Source: Acanthochromis polyacanthus (taxonomy: Eukaryota > Chordata > Actinopteri > Pomacentridae). Taken from it: a stretch of 64,000 nucleotides of DNA. The first letter of the stretch is position 1. Each line of letters opens with the position of its first letter. The notes beneath the pieces are model-generated. The model searched no databases. It was not told the DNA's origin and was given only the letters and a program-made list of their open reading frames with translations. Both the position numbers and the translations under genes were made by a program. This document shows, piece after piece, positions 12,240-24,112 of the stretch. The stretch spans positions 31,297,974 through 31,361,973 of the forward strand of contig NC_067121.1 of the NCBI RefSeq assembly GCF_021347895.1, written 5' to 3'.

Positions 12240-12990
12240 GTGCAGCTTTTAACAGCACAGAATGATCACCAAACTGAACATACAGCTCTTGGTGGGACTG
12301 CTGCAACTCCCTGTATATGGTGTTGACACAGTCCCATCTGACATAATTCTAAATGCAGCTGCTAAACTTTTAACTGGTACAAAGAAAAGACAGCACACCA
12401 GCCCAGTTCTGACTGATTTGTAGTGGCTGCCAGTGAAATACAATACTGATTTTGAAAATGTGATATATTTTTTAAAGCCCTAAAGGGTTTAGCTACACAA
12501 TACCTCACTGATAGGTTAACTCTGTTTTGGGCCTGTAGGCTACTTTGGTCAACCTCACAATTACTCCTCTCAGTCTCAATCTTCAACACCAAAGGGCTTT
12601 TTCTGTTGCCCAGCCTCAGTTTGACAATAACTCCTGTCCCACCATTGGCAATTTTAAATCATAATTAAAGACTTCTCTCTTTTTTTGCCTTGTTTTGAGT
12701 TCAGTGTGAGGTTTCTGACTTTTAGGTACATTTTGACACCTTGTTATTGTACATTAACCGGTGTGATCATGAATCTTTTTGACTTTGACTTTATAGTTCA
12801 TACAGTTTCATGATGTATTTTCATTTACTTCTGCTCTTGATCTATCTAATGCAATTATTTAGCTGATACAGCAGTAATGTTTTATGATTATCATATTCAT
12901 GTTTTATATACTTGTGAGTTTAACTTGTAGTTTTTATGTCCTTTCGTCATGTATATTTGTATTGTTGCTATATAAATTCAAGTAATTTGA
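12240..12990 (+). mobile_element. LINE relic, C-terminal ORF2 and 3' UTR
   Basis: The + strand near 12280-12460 can be read as LNAAAKLLTGTKKRQHTSPV, then LTDL, a stop, and WLPVKY. This corresponds to the 'NAAARLLTG..KR.HITPVL..LHWLPV..RI' block of L2/Rex-type LINE ORF2 proteins. A stop replaces the His codon in the LHWLPV segment, and frameshifts follow. The sequence from 12700 to 12980 resembles a LINE 3' UTR, ending in a TGCTATATAAATTCAAGT tail. The copy is 5'-truncated and inactive. Confidence 0.8.
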
Positions 12991-12999
12991 ATTATTGAC

Positions 13000-15845
13000 G
13001 ACAGACCACTCACAGTGTGTAATATTCTTTATAACGTTTATGCCAGAAACACATATTTTCATATTAGAGTTTAAAAGTTACACAGAGACTCTGTGATTAA
13101 GGCTACGGGGATGAATATTCATGTACATCATTTTTGTGGAGTTTTTGTTTTGCACCACTTAACTCCAGCTTGACAGAAAAGAACAGTCAGGTCTTAATTT
13201 TTAACATTATCTCCATGCATGCACGTCTCTCTCTCTTTCCTGCAGAGCACAATTAAATGCTGATGGCGTTAAAAGACAGATATTAGAACTTGAATTGCAC
13301 CTTCCTCCAGGGCTTTTTTCCTCATTTAATGTGCTGTACTTGGGCTCCACTTTTCCTCTTTCTCTCGTTATCTCTCTCACCTGTGCCGTCCTTTTTTTCC
13401 TCCACACGTATCGGCCACGCTCAGCCTAAACACTGACTGAAGGTGTGACTAATCGAGTGTGATGGCAGCCAGAGATCATACCATCAGGTTAAATGGAGGA
13501 GGGAGTGGGGTGACTGAGGTCTGCACTTTGAGTGACTTTAGTGGCCAGGGCCGGAGTGGGACTCATTTTCAGCCATGGACTTTCATGCCTCAGACCCACT
13601 TTACTACTGTTAAAATCTTGTAATTCTAGCCTTGTCTTGTAATTCAGTGTGTTTTTCTAAAATACAATTCAGTGCAAATACGGGGTTGCTTCACAATAAG
13701 GATTTATTCCAACATGAGTGCACATCAACATCTTTACAGCAATATCAGAATCTATATTCTGTTCAAATAAGTGTTCAAGGATATCCAAACACTAAAAATG
13801 AAATTAAAGAAATAAAAATATTAAATTAAAAAAATGAAATTAAATAAAAGGTGTTGCACTTTCTAATAACACTATCATCTCTCTTTCCTCTGCAAGGAAA
13901 CAGTTCAATCACAACTTAAATTTCACAGATATGAGAACATCAGTTAAAGGGCTAACCTCCAAAACTATTCTTTACAACATCACAATGTCCTTTTTTGCAA
14001 TATCAAATAAAGTAAATTAGTGTTCACAGATATCCAATGCTCATGAATAAAGAATAATTACTGCACCAAACAAAACCTTAAATCACAATGAAAATACTTC
14101 TGTTGTCACAATCATGAGTTAGTTAATTATTCAGTTTATCAATTCAACTTCATTTGTTTAGCACCTTTCACACAGATGACAAAACTAAACAAGCAGAGAG
14201 AAAAAAAAACGATGCTAAAACTATGATTGAAATTCAAAATATATTTAAAAAAAAAAGATTAAACATGGTAATAAAATCTGTTGTCTCCAGGGGATGGAGG
14301 GAGTTTATTGATATTCAGTCTAAGGAAACTGCAGAGCAACAGAACAACCAACATCTCCGGTTTTCTCCTTTAATGAGTCAACTGTTTTTGTGCTTTCAGA
14401 CCAAAGAACTACAGACTCTTCACAACCTGCTCAATCTCTTGGTACAGGACCTCACCACACGGGTCCAGAAGGTTTCCTTCTCATTTCTACTCTGAAGCTC
14501 ACCTTCTCCTGCTCAAACTGCTGATAAAGGTTTCTGCTGCTCTAAAGTCTGGTCTCCAGAACTTCCTAAAAACTTTCAAAGTCTCTTCTGCTGCAGGTTG
14601 CTTTGTAGAACTGTTCCAGAAATCCTCACTAATCCACATGGAGGGGCCTCAAGATAGTCGTCCAAATGAAACCGTACAAAAACCAAACTAGCACAACCCA
14701 AACACTAAAGTCTCCTGCAGCCTACCAGAGAAGCTCTTTAAACAGAGAATCAGGACAGGAACTCTTACCTTCTGGACAACCAACGTTGGTTCACAAACAA
14801 GAATACAGAATGTGTCTAAAGACACAACTCAGCTGCACCAAATCCACTAATCACTGCACACATTAGCACCATGTGCTAACTGTGGCTAAAGAACCACATT
14901 TACCAAGACAACTATCCAGTACAAAGTCCTAAAACACACCAAGAAACACATTAAAGAGGATTTTACTGCTGGAAGCTGCAAACCAATGCCTAAAGAACAA
15001 ACTAAAGCAACAGAACCAAACCCAGTTCAGTGAAGAGAAGCAGAGGAAATGTTTGACTGCAGCCATAAAGCAGGAAGACACTGAGCTGCTCAGGTGTTCC
15101 TGATAAACACCAAGCAGCCTCCTAGACAACCAATAGGAACACATCTTACTGGAAGTCCAGAGGGCTGGCTTAGTGAAGTAAATTTCATTTCAAGTTGCCA
15201 CAATTTTTTTCAGGATTGGAAATGATACAGTGACTGAGCAGCCTTGGTGGAGTACTGAGCTCTCTAAGTGCTTTTCTTGTTCAACATGTTTTCACTTTAA
15301 ACACACTGTGTTACATCTGGCTCAGTGTGTTGATATATATTTTCAATCACATCACAAATTGTGTTATTTCAAGTGAGTTGAGCTCCTCCACAATCTTTCT
15401 ATGTACTCTCTGGCAACAAAACATAAGTGCACTCTGAGGTAAAATTACACCTGGTTGAAATAACACCGGCTCAGGTGATATTTCATGTTTTACTGTGTTC
15501 TATAATGTTTTTCTGCGCAGGCAACAGTAACGGAGCAAAGTGAAACTATTTTATTCTGAATACTTCCAATGCTGAGGATTTTATTTAGTTCTATTGCTCC
15601 TTTGAAGTTTTGAAGGAAAGAACATGACGCCTTATTCATGCAATGAATCAGCTGTCAATTTTAGATATCCTTCAAAAGTAAAAAAAACCTGCAATGCGGC
15701 AGGTAACATCAAATAACCTCCTTCAGTCACTGTGAAGGATTAAGATGAGCCTATAAGGGTAACGTTGAAGTCTTCAGTTGAACTGAGTTGATATTAACAG
15801 CAAATGCATTATCTATATAGAATGTAGTATACATTATGCATGTAT
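13000..15845. other. Intergenic, no gene seen
   Basis: Contains an A/T low-complexity tract (13795-13850). Near 14130-14165 there is an AATTCAACTTCATTTGTTTAGCACC stretch of the kind that opens a common fish repeat. The block 14270-15150 may be one larger repeat of unknown class, because it has a uniform degraded texture, but I have no second copy in the window to prove it. Confidence 0.4.
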
Positions 15846-15849
15846 AATA

Positions 15850-16048
15850 TATACAGACAATTTAGAATGAACAATTAACCTCAGCATGTTTTTGGACTGT
15901 GAGAGGAAGCTTGAGTACCCCGAGAAAACCAGGAGAACAGCCAAACTCCATACAGAAAGAGGCCCAGGTCAAGGCCAGGACACGAACCGGGGGTCTTCTA
16001 GCTGTCAGGCAACAGTGCGCACCGCTGATCTCACTGTGCAGCCCATAT
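15850..16048 (+). repeat. Common fish interspersed repeat, copy 2, 5'-truncated
   Basis: Matches the 3' half of the family: ACAATTTAGAATGAACAATT, TTTTTGGACTGTGAGAGGAA, and an end at TCACTGTGCAGCCCA. It is truncated at its left side. Confidence 0.85.
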
Positions 16049-16049
16049 C

Positions 16050-17595
16050 AAGCCAATTTCATTTAATTACTACAATTTTAGCTTAATCTTAATTAACTAA
16101 TGCAGATGTTCAAGTTTAAATCAGTTGATGCAATTGCCAACATTTTTATGTCAACCCAACCCATCAAACTAAAGTTTGCAACTTTAAAGGTTTATCGGTA
16201 AATCAGCAAATTTGGATTTTCATCTTGCGATTCTGCATTTAAATAAATGTTGAAGTCTGGAATTAGTTTTTAGAGCCCTGTCGCAGCATTTCATATCAGG
16301 AGGACTATTCATTAAAGATCTGATAGGGCATCACTGAAGCAACACTATATAGAGACCAGTGCTGGGAAACTACTGTAGTTCTGTCAGCAGAGTAGCATCA
16401 GCTGATCAAAATAAAACTGCAAAACAGGCTGTGGTATAAAAATAGCTAAATGTAATACCATTAATTATTATCAGCTGATTCAGCGTTTAACAATTTTGTG
16501 TTATCAGAATAAATTCTAGTGCATGAATGAGTGTCTAAAATTCTTGCCCGCTAAGTAGAAACACAGCTGAGATCGTGTTTGGTGCAACACGGGAGAGATG
16601 GACTCGCCGTTTTGTTTTTGAGATCTAAAAATGAAGTCAGACCTCCTGCTGTTACCACTGATTTAAAATTAAGCAACTGCATCAAATCAATACCAAACTC
16701 TGCTTAGCTCAAACTGTTAAAGAAATCAGGGGACTCATGTTCTGCCTTCTAAAAAAACAAAAATGATGGAGGTTAACAGTGTTATTTCTTTGTACATTTC
16801 AGCTACTCAAAACTGTGTTTTCGGAGTCCAAAAGGTTGAAGGAAACTGAACGCACCATTTGTCTAGTCTCTGGATTGTTTTTGCAAAAAATATAACTGCT
16901 TGTCCGTGAATCACTCAGAGTTATTACATCGTTTTACCCAGTATGCTGTAATGTTTGCTCCTTCTAACAAATGTGTAGGCTTAAACACATCCTCACAACT
17001 GAACAGCAAAGTAGGTAAACTGGCAGTGACTGACATCTATAAGTAGAAAAGCAATTGCAGACATGCTCTGTCTTAAAAAGGCTTAATTTTAAAGTTTCCT
17101 TTCCTCTTTGGTGTCGATGGAAAGCATTACTCGCGAGTGAAAACAAACTGCTATAAATGAGAATCTCAGACATGTCGATATAATAGCACTGTTTTAATCT
17201 AAGAAGTGGTTTGGAAATACTTGTTTTTCTGTCCCGCTTTATTCCTACCAACATAAATAAGTGTTTGTAGAAACGACATATATGAGCATAAATGAGGTGG
17301 TATAAACAATTACAGCACTCAGAAGAGGTTAGAGTGGTGGAGGCATAAGTCAATCACATTCATGATGGTGGGGGTTGTTTCTCATATGGGACCCATAAAA
17401 TGATGAATGAAACCTCTGTCACATTTCTCACAGGTTTCCTGTAGAGCAGTTTTGAAGCTCGGGGTTGTGAATTTGCTCGTCGCCCTCTCTCAACTAATCC
17501 AAAAATGGTCAAAACAGTGAAGTGTGCCATTGACCATCTGTGACAGCGCCAATATTATCCTCAGAGCAGCCGCACCTTTAATTATGCATAACTTT
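16050..17595. other. Intergenic, no gene seen
   Basis: No supported exon. An open minus-strand frame (16964-17353) has no recognisable domain and no splice context; I read it as chance. Confidence 0.5.
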
Positions 17596-17599
17596 AAGC

Positions 17600-17850
17600 C
17601 TTAGTGCTGTTTAAATGGCTGCGTTCTACAAAAATTCAGCCCCATTACAGTTGTCATGAAAGAAACAAATAGCCATAGAGACCAAAAACAACTTTTGTAG
17701 CAGGTGGTAAACATGTTTATTTCTGCTGCGAAGTTGGACATTTTGACATGGAGGTCAATGGGGAGTGACTCACTGTTGGAGTCGGCCTCAAGTGGCCATT
17801 TGAGGAACTGCAGGTTTCGGCTCTTCACACTGGCATTAGTTTTTGTTCCT
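17600..17850 (+). repeat. Fish repeat related to the 'TATATACAGTCTATG' family
   Basis: AACATGTTTATTTCTGCTG, GGAGGTCAATGGGGAGTGAC and CCTCAAGTGGCCATTTGAGG are blocks of a non-autonomous repeat that I recognise as abundant in percomorph fish. Related pieces occur at 29003-29075 and 51655-52285. This assignment rests on memory of the family. Confidence 0.6.
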
Positions 17851-17899
17851 CTGGGCTTGCTGCTTGAAAGGGCAGTTACTTTTGTGCTCTTCTTTATTT

Positions 17900-20800
17900 T
17901 TTTAAAAAAATTATTATTATTAGAGTTATTTTCAATGTTTGGTCAGGATTAGCCTGTCTACTTTGTCACATGATAACTATTATTTTCTAGTGAGGTCAGC
18001 TTTGTTTTTACATTTTTGCCCTCTTTGACATTAATTTAAGTCCGATTTAAAAAATGGAATCGTTTCAAAATAGTTTTCCACTACCTTTGACTGAATCAAA
18101 GGTACACATCATTCTCTGTTTCACACTTTGCTTTGCCTTTGTTTAGTAAATGGACTTTCTGTACATTTAAATCTGAAATGTTGCTGTTGAAGTAAACACT
18201 ATAAGGGCACTGGGGGGGATTTTGCATTGCCATGCGCTACAAATCACACATCCTCTGCATTACTGCTAAACATTTCCAAATGATACTGTGCACTGTCCCT
18301 CCATTAATTATTCCAGGCAGCCATTGTTATCACAGTAATGTGGTTTTGAATGTGTGGTAGTGCAGTTACAGAAGCAGACTGGTTTGAAATTCATTATATG
18401 GAAGTGTAATCATAATTTAGCTTTGAAAAAAATAAACGAAGACATGATGCTTTCAGTAATAGATCACCTCAATCTGAAATTACTATGTTTTGTTTTGGAA
18501 AATGGCCTGCAGTATTGTAAAATATAAAGCATTTTACTTGTGGTAAATTAAAAAAAATAACACACTGCCTCTCTCAGTTGCATGCTTTCTTTTGGCATAA
18601 TGATCCCTTTCAATAAACATGAAGACTTAAATTATTCTCAAGGTTTCCTTTCAGTCATTATTGCTTGCATTTACTTTTCTCATACACAGCACTGCAGGTG
18701 TGTTTGCTGCCAATCAACAACAGGCTCAGTATGAACCGGAAACCTCATCCTGGTAATCATCGCTGAAAAGAAAATCATTTTACACATTTACATTTGTTGC
18801 ATTTGTCATTTCTGCATTAGATAAAGCGCTTGCACAAGTCATGGAATCCCAAGTGATTGCCAGGAAATGTGAACAACATCAACACTATAATGAGCGGTAA
18901 CTCACAAGCTACTGCTTACAGCAAACTCATCCTCCTCATACTCACATGATAATCAATATCCTTTATTAACAGCAGATCACATGAACCACCCAACCACGAG
19001 TTTCTCTCAGCTGTAAGGATCCTTCTCGCATTTTTCTGATAATTGTTTTAGTTTTACGGCCCACTTCATCCCTGTTTTGGCTCACCCGCATTGCTTTCAC
19101 AGTCTTCTCTGCCACAGCAGGCAGCTGTTTTCAATGAAAAGGCTGTAAAAATGCATTGTACGCTATCCACTCTGCAGCATTTTAACATTTAGCTTTCACA
19201 GAGTCAGATATTTCCCCTGGGAATAGGTAGAGCCCAAAAAAACTGAAGCTAAATGAAGAGTGAATATTGGATTTAAATTCATCAGGTGGACAAAAATGAC
19301 TCCAAATGAATGGTAATCATGGTGTGTATCTGCTGTTGTTGTTAACAAGGGTGCTGTATTAACTTAAGTGGTGATATGTCACGAGGTAAAAAAAAATCTG
19401 TTATTGTGTCTTTAGAGTGAGAGCCGGCAGTGTCAAGATAATACACAAAGAAACACGAGAAACAGCAGAGGTATTCAGTTTGTGTGAAGGCAGTCCTCTG
19501 CTCTGGCAGCACGACAAAAGTGTGGCTTCATTTAGACAGCTTTAAAGCTTAGAGAGACCTTGCGTGTCTCAGTTTTACTGTCAGTGACTTTGTGACCTCC
19601 AAGTTAGCACTCAAAGAAGGAAGATCTTTCTTTCAGTAAGACAGGCAAGAAAAATGGATTTTCTGGTGACACAGATACTGTATGTTTTCCAAGGCGCCTC
19701 AACTATTTCGATGATAATAATCATTTCAGGTTACTGCACAATCAGCCCCATAAAGTCATCGTAAGATTTCAGTGCTGAACATATGGAGCTGCGAAGTATA
19801 GCGCTGCCGAAGCTATAAAATCACAATACATTAATTAATGGCGAAACTTTGACATAAATCACATTAAAAGTGTGCTCTTCCCTTCCCACAGAACACAAGT
19901 CACACGAAGAGCTGACTTCTGCAGTCATTATAATTGTACGGTAGCTGCATTTATGATCTGTTTATACATAACAAATGCAAATTGCAAGGCTCAAACATAA
20001 TTGTACGCTTTAGCATTCTTTATCCTAATAGTCACTTTTGGACAACATGCACTTTGTATCCTCCACTTGATTAGACTGCAAAGTGCATTTTAAAAGAAAA
20101 AATATGGTGCATTATACAGCATGAAGGGCTCTAATGGCCAAGTTAGTTTAATTTGTAAAAATGACGCAGATAATTGTTTGACATTGATCTGAAGAGAGGA
20201 TTCTGAATAATTTTTTGTTCGTCTTTTAAAGCTGAGCCCCTTTGTGTTGTCCTGCTCTGCACATGGTTCATCATCACGGCCATCAGGTTGTTATCTCTGC
20301 CTTTGTTGCCAGCAGTGAGCCAGAACAGAGATGGGATTTTCTTTTAGTTTAAATGAATTATTTGCTGCTTTTTTTTTATTTCCTATCCCTGCAGGTTATT
20401 GTTTCATAATGAAATGCAAAGGACAGTCTGGATTTCTATTTGTCTGGCAAATAAACATCCATTCAAGACAAGAAAGAAACAAGATGTTGTTCAAAGTGAA
20501 AAGAGCTCATTGGCCTTCAGGCAACCGAGCCAGGGACAATTTTTACATCGGGAATTCATCATCTATACCTTTGTATTCAGCATTCGGAACACATAATTAA
20601 TGTGTGAGTGAGATTTGTTGCTGTTTAATTAGTTAAAATGCCAGTGGACAAGGCCAAATTATATTTCTTTGAAAGGGCCAAGGGAAGAAAAAGAATGTAT
20701 GGTCTTTTTCTGAATCGCATCCCATTCAATTGCAAATCAATTTTCATCAAAGCCTGTTCTGTTAATTAAAAATTACTGTATGCAAGAACCCTCGCGGATG

Positions 20801-21150
20801 AATCAGAACAGAGCCAAACCAGTGGGGCTGAGAGACAAGATCATCTGAGACGACTCTTTGTCTGCGCTCTGACAGCTACCTGCTACAGGCAGCAGCAGTC
20901 ACAAAAATGTAAAGAAACAGACCTGAGTGCAGCGTCCTTGCTTCGAGTGGTTACTGGAGAAAGGATTTGTGTGCCCGCTGCAGCTACTGAGACATTTAAA
21001 CCTTAATGCTGGCTGTGCTCACTGTTAATGTCACATCTGAAAGTGTTTGTCATGTTCAGACTCGAAAGAAAATTGGGGCCCAATCAGCCAAAATTATGAC
21101 TTGTGTTTAATGCTCCCATTAGCATCCACTCACCAGATGTTGCAGATCTA
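17900..21150. other. Unique intergenic sequence, candidate conserved non-coding DNA
   Basis: About 3 kb with almost no recognisable transposon sequence and several AT-rich blocks with homeodomain-type TAATTA cores (for example 20590-20780). No open frame carries a domain. Low repeat density upstream of a neural developmental gene is compatible with enhancers, but conservation cannot be judged from one genome. Confidence 0.35.
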
Positions 21151-21494
21151 ATTTAGAGCAGTGGTGGACGAAATTTTCACACCTTTCTCCTCAGTAAAAG
21201 CGACAATACAACAATTAAATAGAATAATACATACTCCATTGTAAGTTAGATCCAGTAGTCAAAATAACACTTAAGCACATAAGGACCAAAGCATTATTCA
21301 CCAATAAACTGGTGATACATCAGTGCATGAGCCTCAGTCTGGTTTTGTAGCTCATGAAAGAGGAGACTTTACTTCTGCAATCAGCAGATCTAAAGACAAT
21401 TTTAAAAGGTTACGAGATGGTAAGGTAGATCCAGCTGCAGTTTTTTTATTCGGGTAGATTTTTTTCTTTGAAGCTGTTGAATGTCACCAGCTTT

Positions 21495-21713
21495 GGGGCA
21501 CCCAGGTAGCTCAGCTGGCTGAGCAGGCGACATAAAAACAGGAGCTATAGTTCTCAATGCAACGGCCTGGGTTTGATTCCAGCTCACAGGTCTTCCTATT
21601 TTCGGTGCCGACGCGAGTGGTGGCCTCTTCAGTAGGTCTGTCCATGTCAGAGGTTTTTTAAGTCTTGAATTTCCCCTGGGATTAATAAAGTGTCCGTCCG
21701 TCCATCTATCTTT
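21495..21713 (+). mobile_element. tRNA-derived SINE
   Basis: The head is tRNA-like: the A-box region TAGCTCAGCTGG is at about 21508-21519, and the B-box region GGGTTTGATTCCAG is at 21569-21582, with normal spacing. A tRNA-unrelated body follows, with a LINE-like tail GAATTTCCCCTGGGATTAAT and ending in short TCCG/TCCA/TCTA repeats. It would have been copied by a partner LINE with the same tail. Confidence 0.85.
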
Positions 21714-22585
21714 ACGCTTCCAACAGATCATCCTGCATTAAGTTTTGTCTATATGGTGTCTTTTGTACGCTAGATGATGCATCACAAGCAAAACAAGCAG
21801 TCAGTGTCATGGCTGAGTATTTTCACCTTGAAGCTGTGTGGTACAAGTGACAGTCACACAAACTCTGACTCAGGTTTTCAGGTTTTTTATACATCCCTCA
21901 GGAGGTAATTCTGTAAACTTGCAATGTTGGACTCTCTTCTTCTTCATCATCTTCAGAATCGTTCTCCAGGTCAGACATGTATTCCCAAATGACTTAAATT
22001 TTGCAACTTGCCATTGGGGAACACAGAGTAGTCTTAGAGTGTTAAAGCACAATCAAAGGTGAGCTGGTGTGCTTGAGCTGCAGCAAGATGGAAAGGGCGG
22101 ACAGAGTGAGGTGGGGACTATGTAGGGTCACATTTAAGCATGAAGGAATTCATTTCATCCAAACTAACAATCCAAGTACGTAACCTGGATACAAAGAGAT
22201 GAGTTTTTAGAGGTTACAGCAAAGACTGGAGAGAAAGTTTAAATGAAACCAACTCTGGAGTTTATTAAAGTAATCACACTTTGGGCAAAGTACTATCAAT
22301 TTCTATACATCCAAAAGGGACAAAAAACTAGACCTGTTAACAGCACCAGTAGAAATTCAGCACACTTATCTTTTAATATAAAATCCTTCAACTGTCAGAA
22401 AAATCTTGTGGAAGAAAGAGCAAAACATAACCACATAGTAACCTGACAACCAGGTGAATGTGAGAGCTCATGTTTCATTTGTGGTCTTCCATTCAAACAG
22501 ATTTCCACCCAGCTTTGGTATTTTTGTACTTTAGTGCTACATCACACGTTTTGTTGCTCTGATTGTTTGTAGGTTCATCCAGATG

Positions 22586-23877
22586 CAGTGTTTCCCCTCC
22601 TATATGACCGATGAGGTGGCCCGCCTCGCTGGTATAGGCCACCGCCTCATTACAATTTTACCGGCATTGCCGCCTCACTGGTCCGCACCAAAAAAAAGTA
22701 ATGCTAAATATTAGAAAGCATTGACACATAAGTCCGGTATATTCGCCGCTGAAATCAACAAGTCAGAATGGCAGCCTTTTCTCGCCGTAGGTGAAGACAG
22801 CAGGCACATCCCTGTTGGTCGGTAACACTCAGTTCTCGTATGACATCCCGCGAGTTTGTGTTTCAAATGTCGGTCGTTCCGATTGGCGAACAACGAGCAT
22901 GGCAGACAAGAAGCGGCAGCGCTCCATCGTTTCGTTTTTCGGGGCTAAAAGCAGGTGTGTATCACAGACATATGTCAAATTAAGTATCAAAACTATCGCA
23001 TGTCATCAAAATAAAGTGAGCAACGCAGTGTAGGCATCGATCTCGCTTCCTTTCCTGAGTTTGCTTCCTGTTTTGTTGTCCGCGGCGATATGAATTGACA
23101 GTGACTGCAAAAATGGCTCCAGTTAAAACATTTAGACACGACAAAAACCGTTCTCACGAACGAGACAAATGATTTCAACGGAAGATAAAGTTCCTAGTTT
23201 TTATCTTTTGATAAAATGATTTATAGAGTGCCCGAAATTATATCATTCAATGGCAAAACTAATTCTGTGTTCAAATTGTAGTTCTGTGTTCAAAAAGGTA
23301 ACAGTTTTGAAAACAGAACTAACTCCTTCAGAAAACCAGTTGTTAACCCAGAGTTGAAGTTTTCTTTCACATTTTTAAGTAAAGTGAAGGTCATGACATA
23401 ACCTTTTTATGATAAATAAAAATGAAGTGGGAATTTGGTACCTAACATGTAGTTGTTTTTAGAAAAAAAGTAAAAGTCACTACTTGATTCCAGATTCAAG
23501 TCCTTTGTCATCTTTTTCAAATTTGTAAAAAGAACTGATGTGGCATTTTGGAATGGCTTGTGGAAATCTGACCAGAATATAACAGACTGGACTAGTTGAC
23601 ATGTTTTGATCGCAAGGACAAGTGGGTTTAAATTTGTCATATTTTCTCCCTATCACTAATTTTTTAGAAAAGAAACATGAAAATTTTTATTGAATTTAGT
23701 TTTTGGAAATGGCTACAAATACAACAAAATGTGCTCCACATTGTGCCAGAATGCCCCATTTTGCATCTTGATTTTCAAAATTTTTCCGGGGGGGCATGCC
23801 CCCGGACCCCCATATTTGCTTCGCGCCTCCGGCGCAACCCACCACCTCACAGCCATTTCAACCCAGGGGAAACACTG
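22586..23877 (+). mobile_element. hAT-like DNA transposon, internally deleted
   Basis: The ends are inverted CAGTGTTTCCCCT (left) and AGGGGAAACACTG (right). The element is flanked by an exact 6-bp direct repeat, CAGATG (22580-22585 and 23878-23883), which I read as the target duplication. It is 1292 bp, too short for a full hAT transposase, but it keeps the probable first transposase exon at 22899-22954. The 3' end carries a strong GC hairpin (23786-23805) and a GCGCCTCCGGCGC palindrome near 23824. hAT elements usually make 8-bp duplications, so the superfamily is likely but not certain. Confidence 0.8.
22899..22954 (+). pseudogene. First exon of a transposase gene, with PCNA-box-like motif
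   Basis: ATG at 22899 opens 18 codons reading MADKKRQRSIVSFFGAKS, then AG before a GTGTGT donor at 22955. A short basic N terminus ending in 'S[IL]..FFG..K' is common at the start of fish hAT-type transposases. The stretch QRSIVSFF fits the PCNA-interacting box pattern Q-x-x-[ILM]-x-x-[FY]-[FY] exactly. No continuation of the transposase is visible before the element ends, so this is the stump of a deleted gene. Confidence 0.55.
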
Positions 23878-24112
23878 CAGATGGGTCCAAAGACAATTTG
23901 ACCTTGAAAACACTCCTTGAAAATCTAAAATGAGAGGTTCCAGACAAATATCGACAGCATTTGTATAGTCATGCCAGACTAGAAATGTACTCGAGCAGAA
24001 GTATAAAGTAGCTGGAAATGCTCAAATACACGACAAAAACTTCAAACCTGCACATGTATGAACGTACTGTGAAGTGTTGGAGTAAATGCACTTACTACCA
24101 CTGCTGCAAATC

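Larger units (their letters stand above)
21161..24112. repeat. Possible composite fish repeat with later insertions
   Basis: The left side (21161-21290, CAGTGGTGGACG..., AATACATACTCCATTGTAAG) and the right side (23985-24112, GAGTAAATGCACTTACTACC then ACTG) resemble the two ends of a common fish repeat whose full form starts CAGTGGTGGAAGAAGTA and ends in its inverse. A SINE and a hAT-like element lie between them. The halves may instead be two independent fragments. Confidence 0.4.

Noticed and set aside
16964..17353. 129-codon minus-strand frame
   Set aside because: Composition is Leu/Cys/Ser-rich without a motif; no splice context or homology recognised.
21508..21582. tRNA-like A and B boxes
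   Set aside because: Not a functional tRNA gene: no cloverleaf with acceptor pairing, and a SINE body and tail follow.
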